NCBI RefSeq assembly: GCF_030282825.1
Contig: NZ_JASTZU010000027.1
Coordinates: 99,058-163,057, forward strand
Direction: 5' to 3'
DNA length: 64,000 nucleotides
Source: Aquibacillus rhizosphaerae
GTDB taxonomy: Bacteria > Bacillota > Bacilli > Bacillales > Amphibacillaceae
Shown here: positions 1 through 9,232 of the stretch, piece by piece
Numbering within the stretch: position 1 is the stretch's first letter
Layout: each line of letters opens with the position of its first letter
Translations under genes and position numbers: made by a program
The notes under the pieces: generated by a model
Database searches by the model: none
Seen by the model: only the letters and a program-made list of their open reading frames with translations
Told to the model about the DNA's origin: nothing

Positions 1-1527
1 TATCGGATGAAGTTTAAGAAGGACTTTTTAATTGATTTAGTCGGCTATCGTAGATATGGGCACAACGAAATGGATGAGCCAAGAGCTACACAACCGCAAT
101 TATATAAAGATATAGATAATCATTTAACTGTTGCATCGATTTATGCAGAAAGATTACAAAATGAAGGTATTATTGATGAAAACGCCTTAGAAGTAATGAA
201 AGATGCAGTTTATCAAAAGCTGAATGATATTTATGCAAACATGAAAGAAAACAGTACAGGAGAAGCAGAGGCTAAACCAGTTCCAAAAGCACTTCGGAAT
301 GGTTTAAATGATATTGAAACTGCTGTACCTTTAGATCAGTTAAAAGCTTTAAACCAAGGATTGTTGCAGCGACCAGATGGATTTAATAGCTTTAAAAAGT
401 TAGAAAGAATCTTGAAAAAGCGTGGGGAAGCATTTGAAGATGGCGTGAAAGCTGATTGGGCAACTGCCGAGACTTTAGCTTATGCTTCTATATTACAAGA
501 CGGCATTCCAATTAGATTAACTGGTCAAGATACGGAGCGCGGAACTTTTGCGCATCGTCATTTAGTGTTACACGATGTTGAAACAGGCGAACGTTATTGC
601 CCAATGCATGGACTTGAGCAGGCAAAAGCATCGTTTGATATTCATAATAGTCCATTATCTGAAACGGGTGTTTTAGGGTTTGAGTACGGTTATAGTGTGG
701 AAGCACCCAAAACATTAGTTATCTGGGAAGCGCAGTTTGGTGATTTTGCCAATGCAGGCCAGGTAATATTTGATCAGTTTATCGCTGCTAGTAGAGCGAA
801 ATGGGGAGAAAAGTCTAATATGGTTATCCTCCTTCCTCATGGACATGAAGGACAGGGACCAGAGCATTCAAGTGGCAGAATCGAACGATTTCTAACACTT
901 GCTGCAGAAAACAACTGGATTGTAGCGAATGTAACAACTAGTGCGCAGTATTTCCACTTATTAAGACGACAAGCAGCACTTGTTGACAGTGATTCAGCGA
1001 GACCGCTAATTGTGATGACGCCAAAAAGCTTATTAAGAAATCAACGTGTTGCTTCTGAAGCAAAAGAATTTACAGAAGGTAAATTTAAATCGTTAATACC
1101 ACAACCAGGACTGCCAAAAACAAATAAAAAAGCTAAGCGATTAATTATTGGTAGCGGAAAGGTAATGGTAGATATCGAGGAAGCGATGAGTAATTCTGAT
1201 AATAATCACGATGAGATTCATGTAATGAGATTAGAGCAAATTTATCCATTTCCTCTAGCAGAAATTGAAAAAGTAATAAAAGGTTGTCCAAACCTTGAAG
1301 AGTTGGTATGGGTACAAGAAGAACCAAGAAATATGGGTAGTTGGAATTTTGTTAAAGAGCCACTATTTAAACTACTAAATGGGGAAATACAGCTAGACTA
1401 TATAGGTCGTTGTGAACGTTCTTCTCCAGCAGTAGGAGAACCAAACATTCATAAAACAGAACAGAATAGAATAGTTAGAGAAGCCTTAGAACTGTCTAAA
1501 GGAGGAGATTCCAGTGAAGGAAATTAA
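1..1527 (+). CDS. odhA: 2-oxoglutarate dehydrogenase E1 component, C-terminal part (5' end outside window)
   Basis: Thiamine-diphosphate-dependent E1 subunit of the TCA-cycle 2-oxoglutarate dehydrogenase complex, which decarboxylates 2-oxoglutarate and passes succinyl to the lipoyl arm of E2. The frame is open from base 1, and the first residues ([16 protein letters not shown]) are the well-conserved thiamine-binding stretch in the middle of the protein, so about 450 N-terminal residues lie upstream of the window. The C-terminal transketolase-like pyrimidine domain follows, with the conserved [11 protein letters not shown] and [13 protein letters not shown] segments, ending in SEGN. The stop overlaps the start of odhB by 14 nt, giving translational coupling. 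Identity is firm; only the start is missing. Confidence 0.97.
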   Translation, partial: YRMKFKKDFLIDLVGYRRYGHNEMDEPRATQPQLYKDIDNHLTVASIYAERLQNEGIIDENALEVMKDAVYQKLNDIYANMKENSTGEAEAKPVPKALRNGLNDIETAVPLDQLKALNQGLLQRPDGFNSFKKLERILKKRGEAFEDGVKADWATAETLAYASILQDGIPIRLTGQDTERGTFAHRHLVLHDVETGERYCPMHGLEQAKASFDIHNSPLSETGVLGFEYGYSVEAPKTLVIWEAQFGDFANAGQVIFDQFIAASRAKWGEKSNMVILLPHGHEGQGPEHSSGRIERFLTLAAENNWIVANVTTSAQYFHLLRRQAALVDSDSARPLIVMTPKSLLRNQRVASEAKEFTEGKFKSLIPQPGLPKTNKKAKRLIIGSGKVMVDIEEAMSNSDNNHDEIHVMRLEQIYPFPLAEIEKVIKGCPNLEELVWVQEEPRNMGSWNFVKEPLFKLLNGEIQLDYIGRCERSSPAVGEPNIHKTEQNRIVREALELSKGGDSSEGN

Positions 1528-2818
1528 AGTCCCAGAGTTAGCAGAATCTATAACAGAAGGCACCATTGCTCAGTGGCTTGTAAAAAAGGGTGATCACGTA
1601 CAAAAAGGTGATCCGATTTTAGAATTAGAGACGGATAAAGTTAATGTAGAAGTTAATTCGGATTATACCGGTGTCATCGGTGAAGTGCTAAAAGAAGAAG
1701 GAGACGACGTTGAAGTTGGAGACGTTGTTGCAAAAGTAGATGAAAATGGAGAATCCGGTGGTAATACTTCTTCTGATGAATCTGCAGGGGAAACGAAAGA
1801 GGCAAGCTCTGATTCTGATAAAAAAGAAGAGCCGAAAGAACAAAAGGAACAAAACAATGAAAAGAAAGAAAAAACTGAAACATCTAATGTAGATCAAAAA
1901 ACAGCTGGTAAAAATGATGAAGTAGTTGCTTCTCCTGCAGCGAGAAAACGTGCACGTGAATTAGGAATCAATCTTAGTGATATTTATCCACGTGATCCGT
2001 TAGGTCGAATTCGCCCTGAGGATGTTGACGCACATGCTAAAGGAGCCTCAAAACAAAGTGATTCAAAGAAGAAGGAAAAAACTGAGTCCAAGTCTTCTGA
2101 GAAAACAGAATTTGATAAACCGGTTGAGCGAGTTAAAATGTCACGTCGTCGTCAAACAATCGCTAATCGATTGGTAGAAGTACAACATACAGCGGCGATG
2201 TTAACGACATTTAATGAAGTTGATATGACTGCAGTAATGAAATTACGTAGCCAACGTAAAGAAAAGTTTCTAGATAAACATGGTGTAAAACTAGGATTTA
2301 TGTCCTTCTTTACAAAAGCTGTTGTAGGGGCACTAAAAGATTTTCCAAATATAAATGCGGAAATTCAAGATAATGAAATTGTACTAAAGAAATTTTACGA
2401 TATAGGTATTGCTGTTTCTACAGATGATGGTCTAGTAGTTCCAGTTGTTCGTGATGCTGACCGCTTAGACTTTGCTGGCGTTGAATCTGAGATTGCTAAT
2501 TTAGGAAAGAAAGCGAAAGACAAACAATTACAATTGAATGATTTACAAGGTGGAACATTCACGATTACAAACGGTGGTATTTTTGGATCATTACTTTCCA
2601 CACCAATTTTAAATACACCGCAAGTCGGGATATTAGGAATGCACACGATACAAAAACGACCGATTGCAATGCCTGATGACTCTATTGAGGTCAGACCTAT
2701 GATGTATATTGCTCTATCTTATGATCATAGAATTGTAGATGGTAAAGATGCAGTACAGTTCCTAGTAAGGATTAAAGAACTATTAGAAGACCCGTATGAT
2801 TTATTACTTGAGGGATAA
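1514..2818 (+). CDS. odhB: dihydrolipoyllysine succinyltransferase (E2 of 2-oxoglutarate dehydrogenase)
   Basis: E2 core enzyme that transfers succinyl from its lipoyl group to CoA. Start is GTG at 1514, preceded by AAGGAGG inside the odhA end. Domain order: lipoyl domain about residues 1-77 with the lipoylated lysine K42 in ETDKVNVEV; a highly charged Lys/Glu/Ser linker about 78-135; peripheral subunit-binding domain about 137-175 ([14 protein letters not shown]); a second Lys-rich linker; and the catalytic domain ending in SYDHRIVDG, with the active-site H405 and D409. Length of 434 aa is normal for Bacillaceae. It is the last gene of the odhAB operon and is closed by a strong hairpin. Confidence 0.98.
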   Translation: MKEIKVPELAESITEGTIAQWLVKKGDHVQKGDPILELETDKVNVEVNSDYTGVIGEVLKEEGDDVEVGDVVAKVDENGESGGNTSSDESAGETKEASSDSDKKEEPKEQKEQNNEKKEKTETSNVDQKTAGKNDEVVASPAARKRARELGINLSDIYPRDPLGRIRPEDVDAHAKGASKQSDSKKKEKTESKSSEKTEFDKPVERVKMSRRRQTIANRLVEVQHTAAMLTTFNEVDMTAVMKLRSQRKEKFLDKHGVKLGFMSFFTKAVVGALKDFPNINAEIQDNEIVLKKFYDIGIAVSTDDGLVVPVVRDADRLDFAGVESEIANLGKKAKDKQLQLNDLQGGTFTITNGGIFGSLLSTPILNTPQVGILGMHTIQKRPIAMPDDSIEVRPMMYIALSYDHRIVDGKDAVQFLVRIKELLEDPYDLLLEG

Positions 2819-2837
2819 TATTTAGCAATTTATAGTC

Positions 2838-2876
2838 AAAAGCGTTAATCTAATATTTAATTAGATTAACGCTTTT
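2838..2876 (+). terminator. rho-independent terminator of odhAB
   Basis: A 17-bp near-perfect inverted repeat (AAAAGCGTTAATCTAAT and its complement) with a short loop, ending in CTTTTT, 20 nt after the odhB stop. Confidence 0.9.
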
Positions 2877-2946
2877 TGTCGTTTTTAGTCGAATGATATT
2901 AAGGTATAGTCGGAAAACGCAATTTAAAGGATTAAAGGAGAAGTAA

Positions 2947-3096
2947 ATGAAAAATAAAAATAAACTTATAATCTATTTATCAGGAGTTACTGTTGTTTTA
3001 TCACTAATTGTTCACTTGTTACCCCGTCCGTTCAGTTTTCTAATAAAACCAGTTGCTCCAATTGCAATTGGTTTTATTGTATCTAAAGTTCTCTGA
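2947..3096 (+). CDS. small hydrophobic membrane protein, 49 aa
   Basis: Short gene with a good ribosome site (AAAGGAG, 6 nt before ATG). The product begins MKNKNKLIIYLSG, has one hydrophobic segment (about residues 7-25), a central LLPRPFSF turn and a second hydrophobic stretch (IAPIAIGFIVSKVL-like, about 34-49), so it is a small two-helix inner-membrane protein or hairpin. It stands alone between the odhAB terminator and yhbH on the same strand. I do not recognise the family. The clean frame, ribosome site and membrane pattern support a real gene. Confidence 0.55.
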   Translation: MKNKNKLIIYLSGVTVVLSLIVHLLPRPFSFLIKPVAPIAIGFIVSKVL

Positions 3097-3283
3097 AGGT
3101 TGCCAAGTAATTAGATTTGATAGAAAAGTAAGAGTGATATTGTTGAGTAACAACTATATAAAGAAGGATAAAGTTATAATTTTTAGAATATTATTTCGAT
3201 GTTTAGATCTGACTTTTCAAAATGTTTAATCAAATAAAGTTTGCTTGCATATAATAGATTAAACAAATAAAGGAGGGGAATTA

Positions 3284-4444
3284 GTGACTGATTCCAAAAG
3301 TTTTGTGATTTCAGAAGAAGATTGGTCCCTCCATAGAAAAGGGTATGATGATCAAAAACGCCATCAAGACAAAGTACAAGATGTCCTCAAAAAGAAACTC
3401 CCCGATTTAGTAAGCGAAGAAAACATCATTATGTCGAGAGGGAAAGATGTAGTTAGAATTCCAATCCGTTCACTAGATGAGTATAAAATCCGTTATAGTC
3501 AAGATAAAAATAAGCATGCTGGCCAAGGTGACGGGAGTAGCAATGTGGGTGATGTTGTTGCCAAAGATGGGAAGCCTAAACAAGGTGCTGGTAAGGGCCC
3601 AGGAGCAGGTAATCAGCCAGGGGAAGATTATTATGAAGCTGAAGTATCTTTTGAAGAATTGGAAGAGGCCTTTTTTAATCAATTGGAGCTTCCTAATTTA
3701 CAGGAGAAAGAAAAAGATAATATCATTACAACAGATGTAGAGTTCAGAGATGTACGTAAAAAGGGGTTACATGGGAATATTGATAAAAAACGAACAATGC
3801 TAGAAGCGTTCAAACGAAATGCAATGGATGGAAAGTCACAATTCAATCCAATTTATCCAGATGATTTAAGGTTTAAAACGTGGGATGACATCCAAAAACC
3901 AGAATCAAATGCTGTTGTGCTAGCAATGATGGATACAAGCGGTTCGATGGGACAATTCGAAAAATATATGGCACGAAGTTTTTTCTTTTGGATGAATAGG
4001 TTCTTGAAATCCAAATATGAAACGGTAGAAATTGAATTTATTGCGCATCATACAGAAGCAAAAGTAGTAGATGAAGAATCATTTTTCCATAAAGGAGAAA
4101 GTGGAGGGACGATTTGTTCATCTGCATATCGAAAAGCATTAGAGTTAATTGATGATAAATACTCTCCAGATCGATATAACATTTATCCATTTCATTTCTC
4201 GGATGGTGATAATCTTACTTCCGATAACAAAAGATGTGCCTCACTTGTTCAGGAACTAATTGATTGTTCTAGTATGTTTGGCTATGGTGAAGTCAATCAA
4301 TATAACCGCCACTCCACATTAATGCAAGTGTTTAAGCAAATGGAAGATCCTAAATTCAATTATTACGTACTAAAAAACAAATCCGATGTATTCTATGCAA
4401 TGAAGAAGTTTTTTGGTACACAGAATGAAGAAGTATATGCTTAA
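3284..4444 (+). CDS. yhbH: YhbH family sporulation protein (UPF0229)
   Basis: Homologue of B. subtilis YhbH, a sporulation-associated protein of the UPF0229 family that is often found with SpoVR and the PrkA kinase. GTG start at 3284, preceded by AAGGAGGGG. The N-terminal half is charged, with a Gly-rich segment at about residues 80-112 ([16 protein letters not shown]). The C-terminal half is a von Willebrand A-like domain with a MIDAS-type motif DTSGSMG at D217-S219-S221. Length 386 aa is typical. It is monocistronic here: a small ORF upstream and a terminator downstream. spoVR, the usual functional partner, lies separately at about 37.2 kb. The biochemical function is unknown. Confidence 0.95.
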   Translation: MTDSKSFVISEEDWSLHRKGYDDQKRHQDKVQDVLKKKLPDLVSEENIIMSRGKDVVRIPIRSLDEYKIRYSQDKNKHAGQGDGSSNVGDVVAKDGKPKQGAGKGPGAGNQPGEDYYEAEVSFEELEEAFFNQLELPNLQEKEKDNIITTDVEFRDVRKKGLHGNIDKKRTMLEAFKRNAMDGKSQFNPIYPDDLRFKTWDDIQKPESNAVVLAMMDTSGSMGQFEKYMARSFFFWMNRFLKSKYETVEIEFIAHHTEAKVVDEESFFHKGESGGTICSSAYRKALELIDDKYSPDRYNIYPFHFSDGDNLTSDNKRCASLVQELIDCSSMFGYGEVNQYNRHSTLMQVFKQMEDPKFNYYVLKNKSDVFYAMKKFFGTQNEEVYA

Positions 4445-4445
4445 T

Positions 4446-4477
4446 TTAAAACCGTCCTCATTGTAGGACGGTTTTAA
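4446..4477 (+). terminator. terminator of yhbH
   Basis: Stem TTAAAACCGTCCT / AGGACGGTTTTAA with a 6-nt loop directly after the yhbH stop; the symmetric A and T tails could also stop transcription from the opposite strand. Confidence 0.85.
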
Positions 4478-4641
4478 ATGTAGAATATTGTTGGACTAGT
4501 TTAGATAATCAATTATTTAATTTATCTGGTAAAAACTTAAAAGGAAATAAAATAGATGACCATGATGACTATACCAATACTGTTCACTATTCAAAAAATG
4601 TATATCGGTGATATTAATAAATTAACACCAGTTATATCCCG

Positions 4642-5649
4642 TTACTGTATCAACTTTGCTATTTCATAATACACAGGTATTCCAATAATAAGATTGAAAG
4701 GAAAAGTAACACCTAAAGATAAACCTAAATAGATTGAAGGATTTGCATCTGGTACTGAAGTTTTTAATGCAGCTGGAGCAGCAATGTAAGAGGCACTTCC
4801 CGCTAAGACTCCCATCAATGTTGTACCTCCTAAGGACAAACCTACAACGTTTCCGACAGCAATGCCTATAAATCCAAATAGTAAGGGAGTTATTAATCCG
4901 AAAAGCAAAAGCTTAAAGCCATGCTTTTTTACTTCAGATATACGTTGACCAGCAATTAATCCCATGTTTAACAAGAAAAGGATTAAAACACTGTTATATA
5001 AGTCCATAAATAAAGGTTTTACCATAGGTACAGCACGTTCCCCAAGGACTAAACCTATCATCAAACTTCCCAGTAGTAGTAATATACTTTTTCCAAAAAG
5101 GCTTTCTTTAATTACTTCCTTATCAATTAAATTCACTGAATTTGGAACAAATCCGATATTTTGAGAAGACATAACAGGCATAATCTTCTTATTTTCTATA
5201 ACCTTAAGTAATAAAATAGAAACTAAGATTGCGGGGCTTTCCATTAATACTACTAACGCATTCATAAAACCTTCATAAGCAGTTCCGTTCTTTTCTAGGA
5301 AAGAGATGGCAGCTCCATAGGTGACAATACTTACAGAACCATATGTAGCTGCTAATCCAATTGAGTTTTTTAAATCTAATTTAATAACCTTTAAAATAAA
5401 AATTGTAATAAACGGAATGATGATTCCTAAAAATAATGCCCCAAGTATAGGAGCCACAACTGATTCAATTGAGTAATGAGAAAGCTCAATCCCACCTTTT
5501 ATACCAATTGCGATAAGTAGATAGATACTTAGTCCTTCACTAAGCCCATCCGGGAACTTTAAATCAGATTTGAATATTGCAGCGATAATCCCCAATATGA
5601 AAAATAAAACAACGGGTGATAATAGATTTTCTAATATGATTTCTGACAT
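4642..5649 (-). CDS. SbtA-type sodium-dependent bicarbonate transporter family permease
   Basis: Polytopic membrane protein of 335 aa, about 10 hydrophobic segments, matching the SbtA family (sodium-dependent bicarbonate uptake, best known in cyanobacteria). Family features seen: N-terminal LLSPVVLFFILGIIAA, the FPDGLSEGLSIYLLIAIGIKGG segment, and a C-terminal half carrying GVLAGSASYIAAPAAL and GLSLGVTFPFNLIIGIPVYYE. Ribosome site GAGGAGG lies 7 nt before ATG. It lies downstream of an MpsC-family gene on the same strand, with a terminator-like hairpin between them. The nearby pairing suggests inorganic-carbon supply. Bicarbonate as the substrate is inferred from the family. Confidence 0.85.
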   Translation of the reverse strand: MSEIILENLLSPVVLFFILGIIAAIFKSDLKFPDGLSEGLSIYLLIAIGIKGGIELSHYSIESVVAPILGALFLGIIIPFITIFILKVIKLDLKNSIGLAATYGSVSIVTYGAAISFLEKNGTAYEGFMNALVVLMESPAILVSILLLKVIENKKIMPVMSSQNIGFVPNSVNLIDKEVIKESLFGKSILLLLGSLMIGLVLGERAVPMVKPLFMDLYNSVLILFLLNMGLIAGQRISEVKKHGFKLLLFGLITPLLFGFIGIAVGNVVGLSLGGTTLMGVLAGSASYIAAPAALKTSVPDANPSIYLGLSLGVTFPFNLIIGIPVYYEIAKLIQ

Positions 5650-5675
5650 GATGCTTCCTCCTCAAAACTATCCAT

Positions 5676-5738
5676 AAAAAAAAACCGACAATTGAGTATT
5701 CAAGTGTTTTTCACTACTTGAACTACAATTGTCGGTTT
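5676..5738 (-). terminator. terminator/possible attenuator between the MpsC-like gene and the SbtA-like gene
   Basis: Read on the minus strand, AAACCGACAATTG pairs perfectly with CAATTGTCGGTTT, with an inner CAAGT stem, followed by a run of nine U. It begins 40 nt after the upstream stop and its U-tract ends 26 nt before the transporter start codon, so there is no room for a separate promoter between the hairpin and the gene. Transporter expression must therefore depend on read-through. Confidence 0.8.
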
Positions 5739-5778
5739 ATCTTTAACTAGCTTATGTGCTATTTAAGATCTCCCTATA

Positions 5779-6150
5779 TTATGATGTTGTAAACTTCTTC
5801 TCGTAATCGCTTGATAATTTAAACACCATCATTCGTTCACCTGTGAGTGTACTAATATCAGTGTGAAAACTTCGAACATCTTCATTCGTTATTTCATTAA
5901 TTATTTCGTTTAAATTTTCTATTCCGATTTCTACCAAATTAGATCTTATTTTCTTGATTGAAAGGATTCCATCTTTTGTTTCGCATACACAATACTCAGC
6001 AGGAGTAAGAACTCCTTGTAAACTAACAATAATCATATCCCTTAAAATATCAGTCTTTACAGAGACGGAACCACGTCCTAGGAAATCTTTTTCCCATTGC
6101 GTAATCGCTTTGCTTATTTCTGCTTCAATAAACCCTTTAGTTTTATTCAT
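5779..6150 (-). CDS. MpsC family protein (formerly DUF2294)
   Basis: Cytosolic 123-aa protein of the DUF2294 family, now named MpsC after the Staphylococcus aureus MpsABC system, whose MpsA-MpsB part is a dissolved-inorganic-carbon pump of the DAB type. Seen here: basic N-terminus MNKTKGFIEAEISKAIT, the central GRGSVSVKTDILRDMIIVSL and the C-terminal FHTDISTLTGERMMVF segments typical of the family. I chose ATG 6150 because AAAGGAAA sits just before it; an in-frame TTG at 6174 lacks a ribosome site. It is the first gene of a likely two-gene unit with the SbtA-type transporter. MpsA and MpsB are not in this window. Confidence 0.8.
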   Translation of the reverse strand: MNKTKGFIEAEISKAITQWEKDFLGRGSVSVKTDILRDMIIVSLQGVLTPAEYCVCETKDGILSIKKIRSNLVEIGIENLNEIINEITNEDVRSFHTDISTLTGERMMVFKLSSDYEKKFTTS

Positions 6151-6174
6151 GAGATTTCCTTTCCAACAAAACAA

Positions 6175-6212
6175 CGGTATATTCCTAAACTAACTAATAA
6201 AGGAATATACCG
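6175..6212. repeat. 12-bp perfect inverted repeat upstream of the MpsC-like gene
   Basis: CGGTATATTCCT and AGGAATATACCG flank a 14-nt spacer, 25 nt upstream of the start codon. It could be a dimeric repressor operator or an mRNA leader hairpin. No T-run follows on either strand, so it is not a terminator. Confidence 0.6.
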
Positions 6213-6572
6213 ATTTATGTTACTTTTAATTCTTATCGCTTAAAGAATACTTTTTCATTAGGTCAGCACTTGAGGTGTTAACGAAATGCTAAAGTTCAAT
6301 AGAAATGACGAAATTAAAATAATCATCTTTCGGTCTGAAATTATTAATACTATATCGTTATTTGATTAGTATGTCAAACAGTTTTTTGTGGTATATATTT
6401 TCTAATACTTAATGGTAATCTCGTCCATTTAGTAATGATTAGTTTATATAACGGGAGTTTTAATAATTATATAAATATTTCTTCCTATAAAAGTTGGTGC
6501 ATGTCCAATACCTTTTTGGTAAGAAATACATCGGTCCCACTCTTCCCTTTTTTTGAAGCTTCGGAATGTATA
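6213..6572. other. intergenic, no gene seen
   Basis: AT-rich stretch of about 360 bases between the MpsC-like gene (transcribed away) and the end of the DUF3231 gene. It must hold the promoter for the former. I see no credible coding frame, terminator or repeat in it. Confidence 0.5.
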
Positions 6573-7646
6573 TTAATCTTTTGGATTACTTCCTGTAGAC
6601 CGATCAGCAAGCTTTTTACGATCAGCAGCAGTGGGTGGTTTTTCAAACCAACCGTAATCAATCATCATATTTAACCCTTGATCGGCATATTTAGCTATTC
6701 CAGAAGTGAGTCTTACAAATTGAAGATGGATATCGTGTCTCATAATTTTAGAAACTGCAATTCCATAATTTTGCATTCCAATCGCATTCGCAAGGCCTGC
6801 ATGATATAGCATTAATTTATCTGAAAATGGCGGTGTAGTAGAGTCGGTAAGGTGTTCATCCATTAGTTTGGGAGATGGGACGTTTTCATTCATCATAACC
6901 TTTCCTAGTTGTTTAATTTGTTTGTCCGCTAATTGAGCACCTTCTTGAAAATACTTTCTTAATTTATCTGATGATGCGATTTGGCTAAATCCGAGCATAA
7001 AAGCCTTTCCGAGTGTATTTGTATTTATATTAACTTGAAGATGTTTGATTTCTAATGCTGTTAACGGTCTGGACTTACCCGCAATAACGGAAATAAACGA
7101 ATCATTTTCTACAAAATCAACTTTTTTTGGATAAGGAATAGCCGGAGGAACAATATCAAATCCTTTAGAAAGTAATAAATGTAACCCTTTTTTATATGTT
7201 GTAATAGTATCTTGTATACACATGTCAAAATAATCAATGATGTCATATCTAGATGCGCTTGAAAGGGCACTCCCATAAGTCATCAGTCCTGCTCTCGACA
7301 TTTCTGTAATATAGAAGACCATAAAAATATCACTGAAAAGTCGAGGAGCATCCAATCGAACATCTTGTTCCCCAAAGCCAACAGGTACTGGAATACCTTC
7401 TTTGATATATATATCTGTAATGGTATTCAAGTGTTTTTTTGAAGTATCTAATGCATATTTCAAAAATTCCTTCACTTCATCATCTTCTACCACTTGAAGA
7501 TGATGTTGGAAAACACAACTGAACAAAGAGTCTCCAAGGTAGTTCGCAAACAAATCTCCTAATTCCGAAGAAACTAACTTTTTGTTTTTTTGATGTTCTT
7601 TCATTTGTTTCAATACTTTTTCATAATTTGATGAGTTTGTTTCCAT
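6573..7646 (-). CDS. DUF3231 family protein, two tandem domains
   Basis: Helical 357-aa protein made of two copies of the DUF3231 unit. The first copy (about residues 20-165) and the second (about 195-345) align: FQHHLQVVEDDEVKEFLKYA with FSQIASSDKLRKYFQEGA, IPVPVGFGEQDV with VPSPKLMDEHLT, and FMVFYITEMSRAGLMTYGSAL with LMLYHAGLANAIGMQNYGIAV. The units are predicted to be all-helical, ferritin-like bundles. In Bacillus these proteins are widespread and have been linked loosely to spores, but no function is established. Start ATG 7646 has GGAGGG 7 nt upstream; an upstream TTG overlaps that ribosome site and is rejected. Confidence 0.85.
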   Translation of the reverse strand: METNSSNYEKVLKQMKEHQKNKKLVSSELGDLFANYLGDSLFSCVFQHHLQVVEDDEVKEFLKYALDTSKKHLNTITDIYIKEGIPVPVGFGEQDVRLDAPRLFSDIFMVFYITEMSRAGLMTYGSALSSASRYDIIDYFDMCIQDTITTYKKGLHLLLSKGFDIVPPAIPYPKKVDFVENDSFISVIAGKSRPLTALEIKHLQVNINTNTLGKAFMLGFSQIASSDKLRKYFQEGAQLADKQIKQLGKVMMNENVPSPKLMDEHLTDSTTPPFSDKLMLYHAGLANAIGMQNYGIAVSKIMRHDIHLQFVRLTSGIAKYADQGLNMMIDYGWFEKPPTAADRKKLADRSTGSNPKD

Positions 7647-7822
7647 TTTGCAACCCTCCAAAAATCCAATAAAGATAGTATTAGTGATTTTTTTAAAATT
7701 ATTAATGAAGCGTTAACTTGTCATAAAAACAATTACTATCTTTGGATTGTCATATGGTATAAAGGAAAGTAGTAAAGAGATACTAAGCCAAGTAATAACT
7801 TTGGTATATAGGAGTGTTGGTT

Positions 7823-8416
7823 GTGACAGAAGATCAATCAAATCAGTTAGAATCCATTCTTAAACAACAAGACAAATTGGTTAAAATGTGGTTGGAATAT
7901 TGGAAGGATTACTCTACTTGGGAAACATGGCAATTTTGGGCTATTGTATTTATGTTAATTATTCCGCTTATTATTGTTATTTTCGCGATAGATAAAAGTA
8001 AAGCATTTCATATAGGATTTTATGGATTTAATATACATACTTGGTTCACTTATTCGGATGCAATTGCGATGAGAACCTCATATGTTACCTACCCCTTTCA
8101 GGCAATACCAATAATGCCAGTAAACTTTGCTTTAGATGCTTCATTGGTTCCTGTTGCGTTCATGCTTTTATATCAATGGTGTTTAAACCGTAATAAAAAT
8201 GTATTTTTCTATGGAGTAATACTAAGTGGAATTTTCTCATTTATTGTAAAACCATTGTTAGTTTCAGTCGATATAATACAATTAAATAAAGGAATGAATT
8301 ACTTTTATCTATTCTTAAACTACCTTCTTATCTTGGTGTTATCTATTATCATAACTAAATTGTTTAAATATCTAAGGAAAAAAAGGAAGACGTTTTTACA
8401 TAGTAATGCTCACTAG
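7823..8416 (+). CDS. CBO0543-like small polytopic membrane protein
   Basis: 197-aa protein with a hydrophilic N-terminus rich in Gln/Lys and Trp (EYWKDYSTWETWQFWA), then about five membrane segments. The motif YPFQAIPIMPVNFALDAS, the LLYQW segment and a Lys-rich tail fit the CBO0543 family of unknown function found in spore-forming Firmicutes. The start is GTG 7823, 8 nt after AGGAG; the GTG at 7814 overlaps the ribosome site. It is monocistronic. Three more small membrane proteins of this general kind occur in the window (38.8, 43.2 and 43.4 kb). Confidence 0.65.
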   Translation: MTEDQSNQLESILKQQDKLVKMWLEYWKDYSTWETWQFWAIVFMLIIPLIIVIFAIDKSKAFHIGFYGFNIHTWFTYSDAIAMRTSYVTYPFQAIPIMPVNFALDASLVPVAFMLLYQWCLNRNKNVFFYGVILSGIFSFIVKPLLVSVDIIQLNKGMNYFYLFLNYLLILVLSIIITKLFKYLRKKRKTFLHSNAH

Positions 8417-8436
8417 TTTTTTTTGAAAATCTACAT

Positions 8437-8476
8437 AGAAATGGCAAGGAGGTATAAATGCCTTCTTGCCATTTCT
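8437..8476 (+). terminator. terminator-like hairpin after the CBO0543-like gene
   Basis: AGAAATGGCAAGGA pairs with TTCTTGCCATTTCT around a short loop; the following tract (GAAATTTATT) is only weakly U-rich. Confidence 0.55.
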
Positions 8477-8550
8477 GAAATTTATTGTGTCATAAGACTA
8501 AAAGCTGCATAAACTAATTGTGAGATATCTCAGGTTTTAACACTTTACTC

Positions 8551-8953
8551 TTACAAAATATCTAGTTGGCCAACTAGTGCTATAAGAATCTGAAGTAGTA
8601 CATGAATAGAGGCAGCTACAGTATCTGTTGTAGTAACAGTGACATTATAAAATCAATCAATACCAATTAGCTGACGATTTGCCTGATTAATTTGGGAATA
8701 ACCGAGTAAATCTTCTGTAACTTGTGCAGCACGATCACTATTAGCGATGGATATTTGAATGACTATTGCAATGGCTACTTGCAGGGCGAACTTATAGACA
8801 AACTACAACTTGTGTGTCGGTAGTAGCTACGGTGACTTCATTTGAATTTAAAATATAGATTGCTTCTCTTGAGGACTGTTCAATATTACCTACTTGATTT
8901 GCATATTGACTAACTCCAGTTGCATTGGTTTAGTTGTTTTTACTTTTCCCCAT
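8551..8953 (-). pseudogene. decayed CotX/CotV-type spore coat protein gene
   Basis: A perfect AAAGGAGGAG ribosome site and ATG (8953) open a frame that hits TAA at codon 8 (8932-8930) and again at 8794-8792, then needs a one-base shift near 8785 to continue, and meets a further TGA before ending at 8551. Read through these lesions, the conceptual protein shows hallmarks of the coat protein X/V domain: EAIYILNSNEVTVATTDTQ, then ALQVAIAIVIQISIANSD, AAQVTEDLL, NVTVTTTDT and the final LLQILIALVGQLDIL. Two TTDT repeats followed by hydrophobic LQ-rich helices are the CotX/CotV pattern. Product would have belonged to the insoluble outer coat/crust. The gene cannot be functional. Confidence 0.75.
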
Positions 8954-8977
8954 TTAAAACTCCTCCTTTAAAATAAT

Positions 8978-9145
8978 TTATTCGGATTTAGAATTTCTTC
9001 TATCTTCTAACATTTTAAAGCTGTTGCAGTAATGCATGGGACGAGCTTGATGATAATCCACCATCTTTGTTTTGTTGATAAGCAAGAAAAGCTTCCGTTC
9101 TGAGTTTTTAAGCTTTCTACTTAATCTTTGATTTGGCTTTTTCAT
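8978..9145 (-). CDS. 55-aa ORF of doubtful status upstream of the coat pseudogene
   Basis: ATG 9145 is preceded by TAGGAG; the frame is open for 55 codons (MKKPNQRLSRKLKNSERK...) and ends 25 nt before the coat pseudogene start. A different frame of the same DNA reads TEAFLAYQQNKDGGLSSSS, which looks more like natural protein than the open frame does. So this may itself be the frameshifted remnant of a coat-associated gene, not a working small gene. Low confidence either way. Confidence 0.3.
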   Translation of the reverse strand: MKKPNQRLSRKLKNSERKLFLLINKTKMVDYHQARPMHYCNSFKMLEDRRNSKSE

Positions 9146-9232
9146 TGTAAGTTTTCTCCTACTAATTAACGAAAACCATTTTCAAATATGGGTAATAATG
9201 GTAAAATGTTAATTGAGTGAGGAGGACAGAAA

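Noticed and set aside
1663..1897. Several minus-strand frames opposite the odhB linker
   Set aside because: They are antisense to the repetitive Glu/Lys linker, have low-complexity products and no ribosome sites.
4556..4670. Short frame reading MTMMTIPILFTIQKMYIG, like the end of a sugar ABC permease
   Set aside because: Only about 20 residues, directly preceded by a stop, no ribosome site, and it runs into the SbtA-type gene on the other strand; too little to call a relic.
6435..6674. 79-codon plus-strand frame
   Set aside because: No ribosome site, and it runs antisense into the DUF3231 gene with no protein-like pattern.
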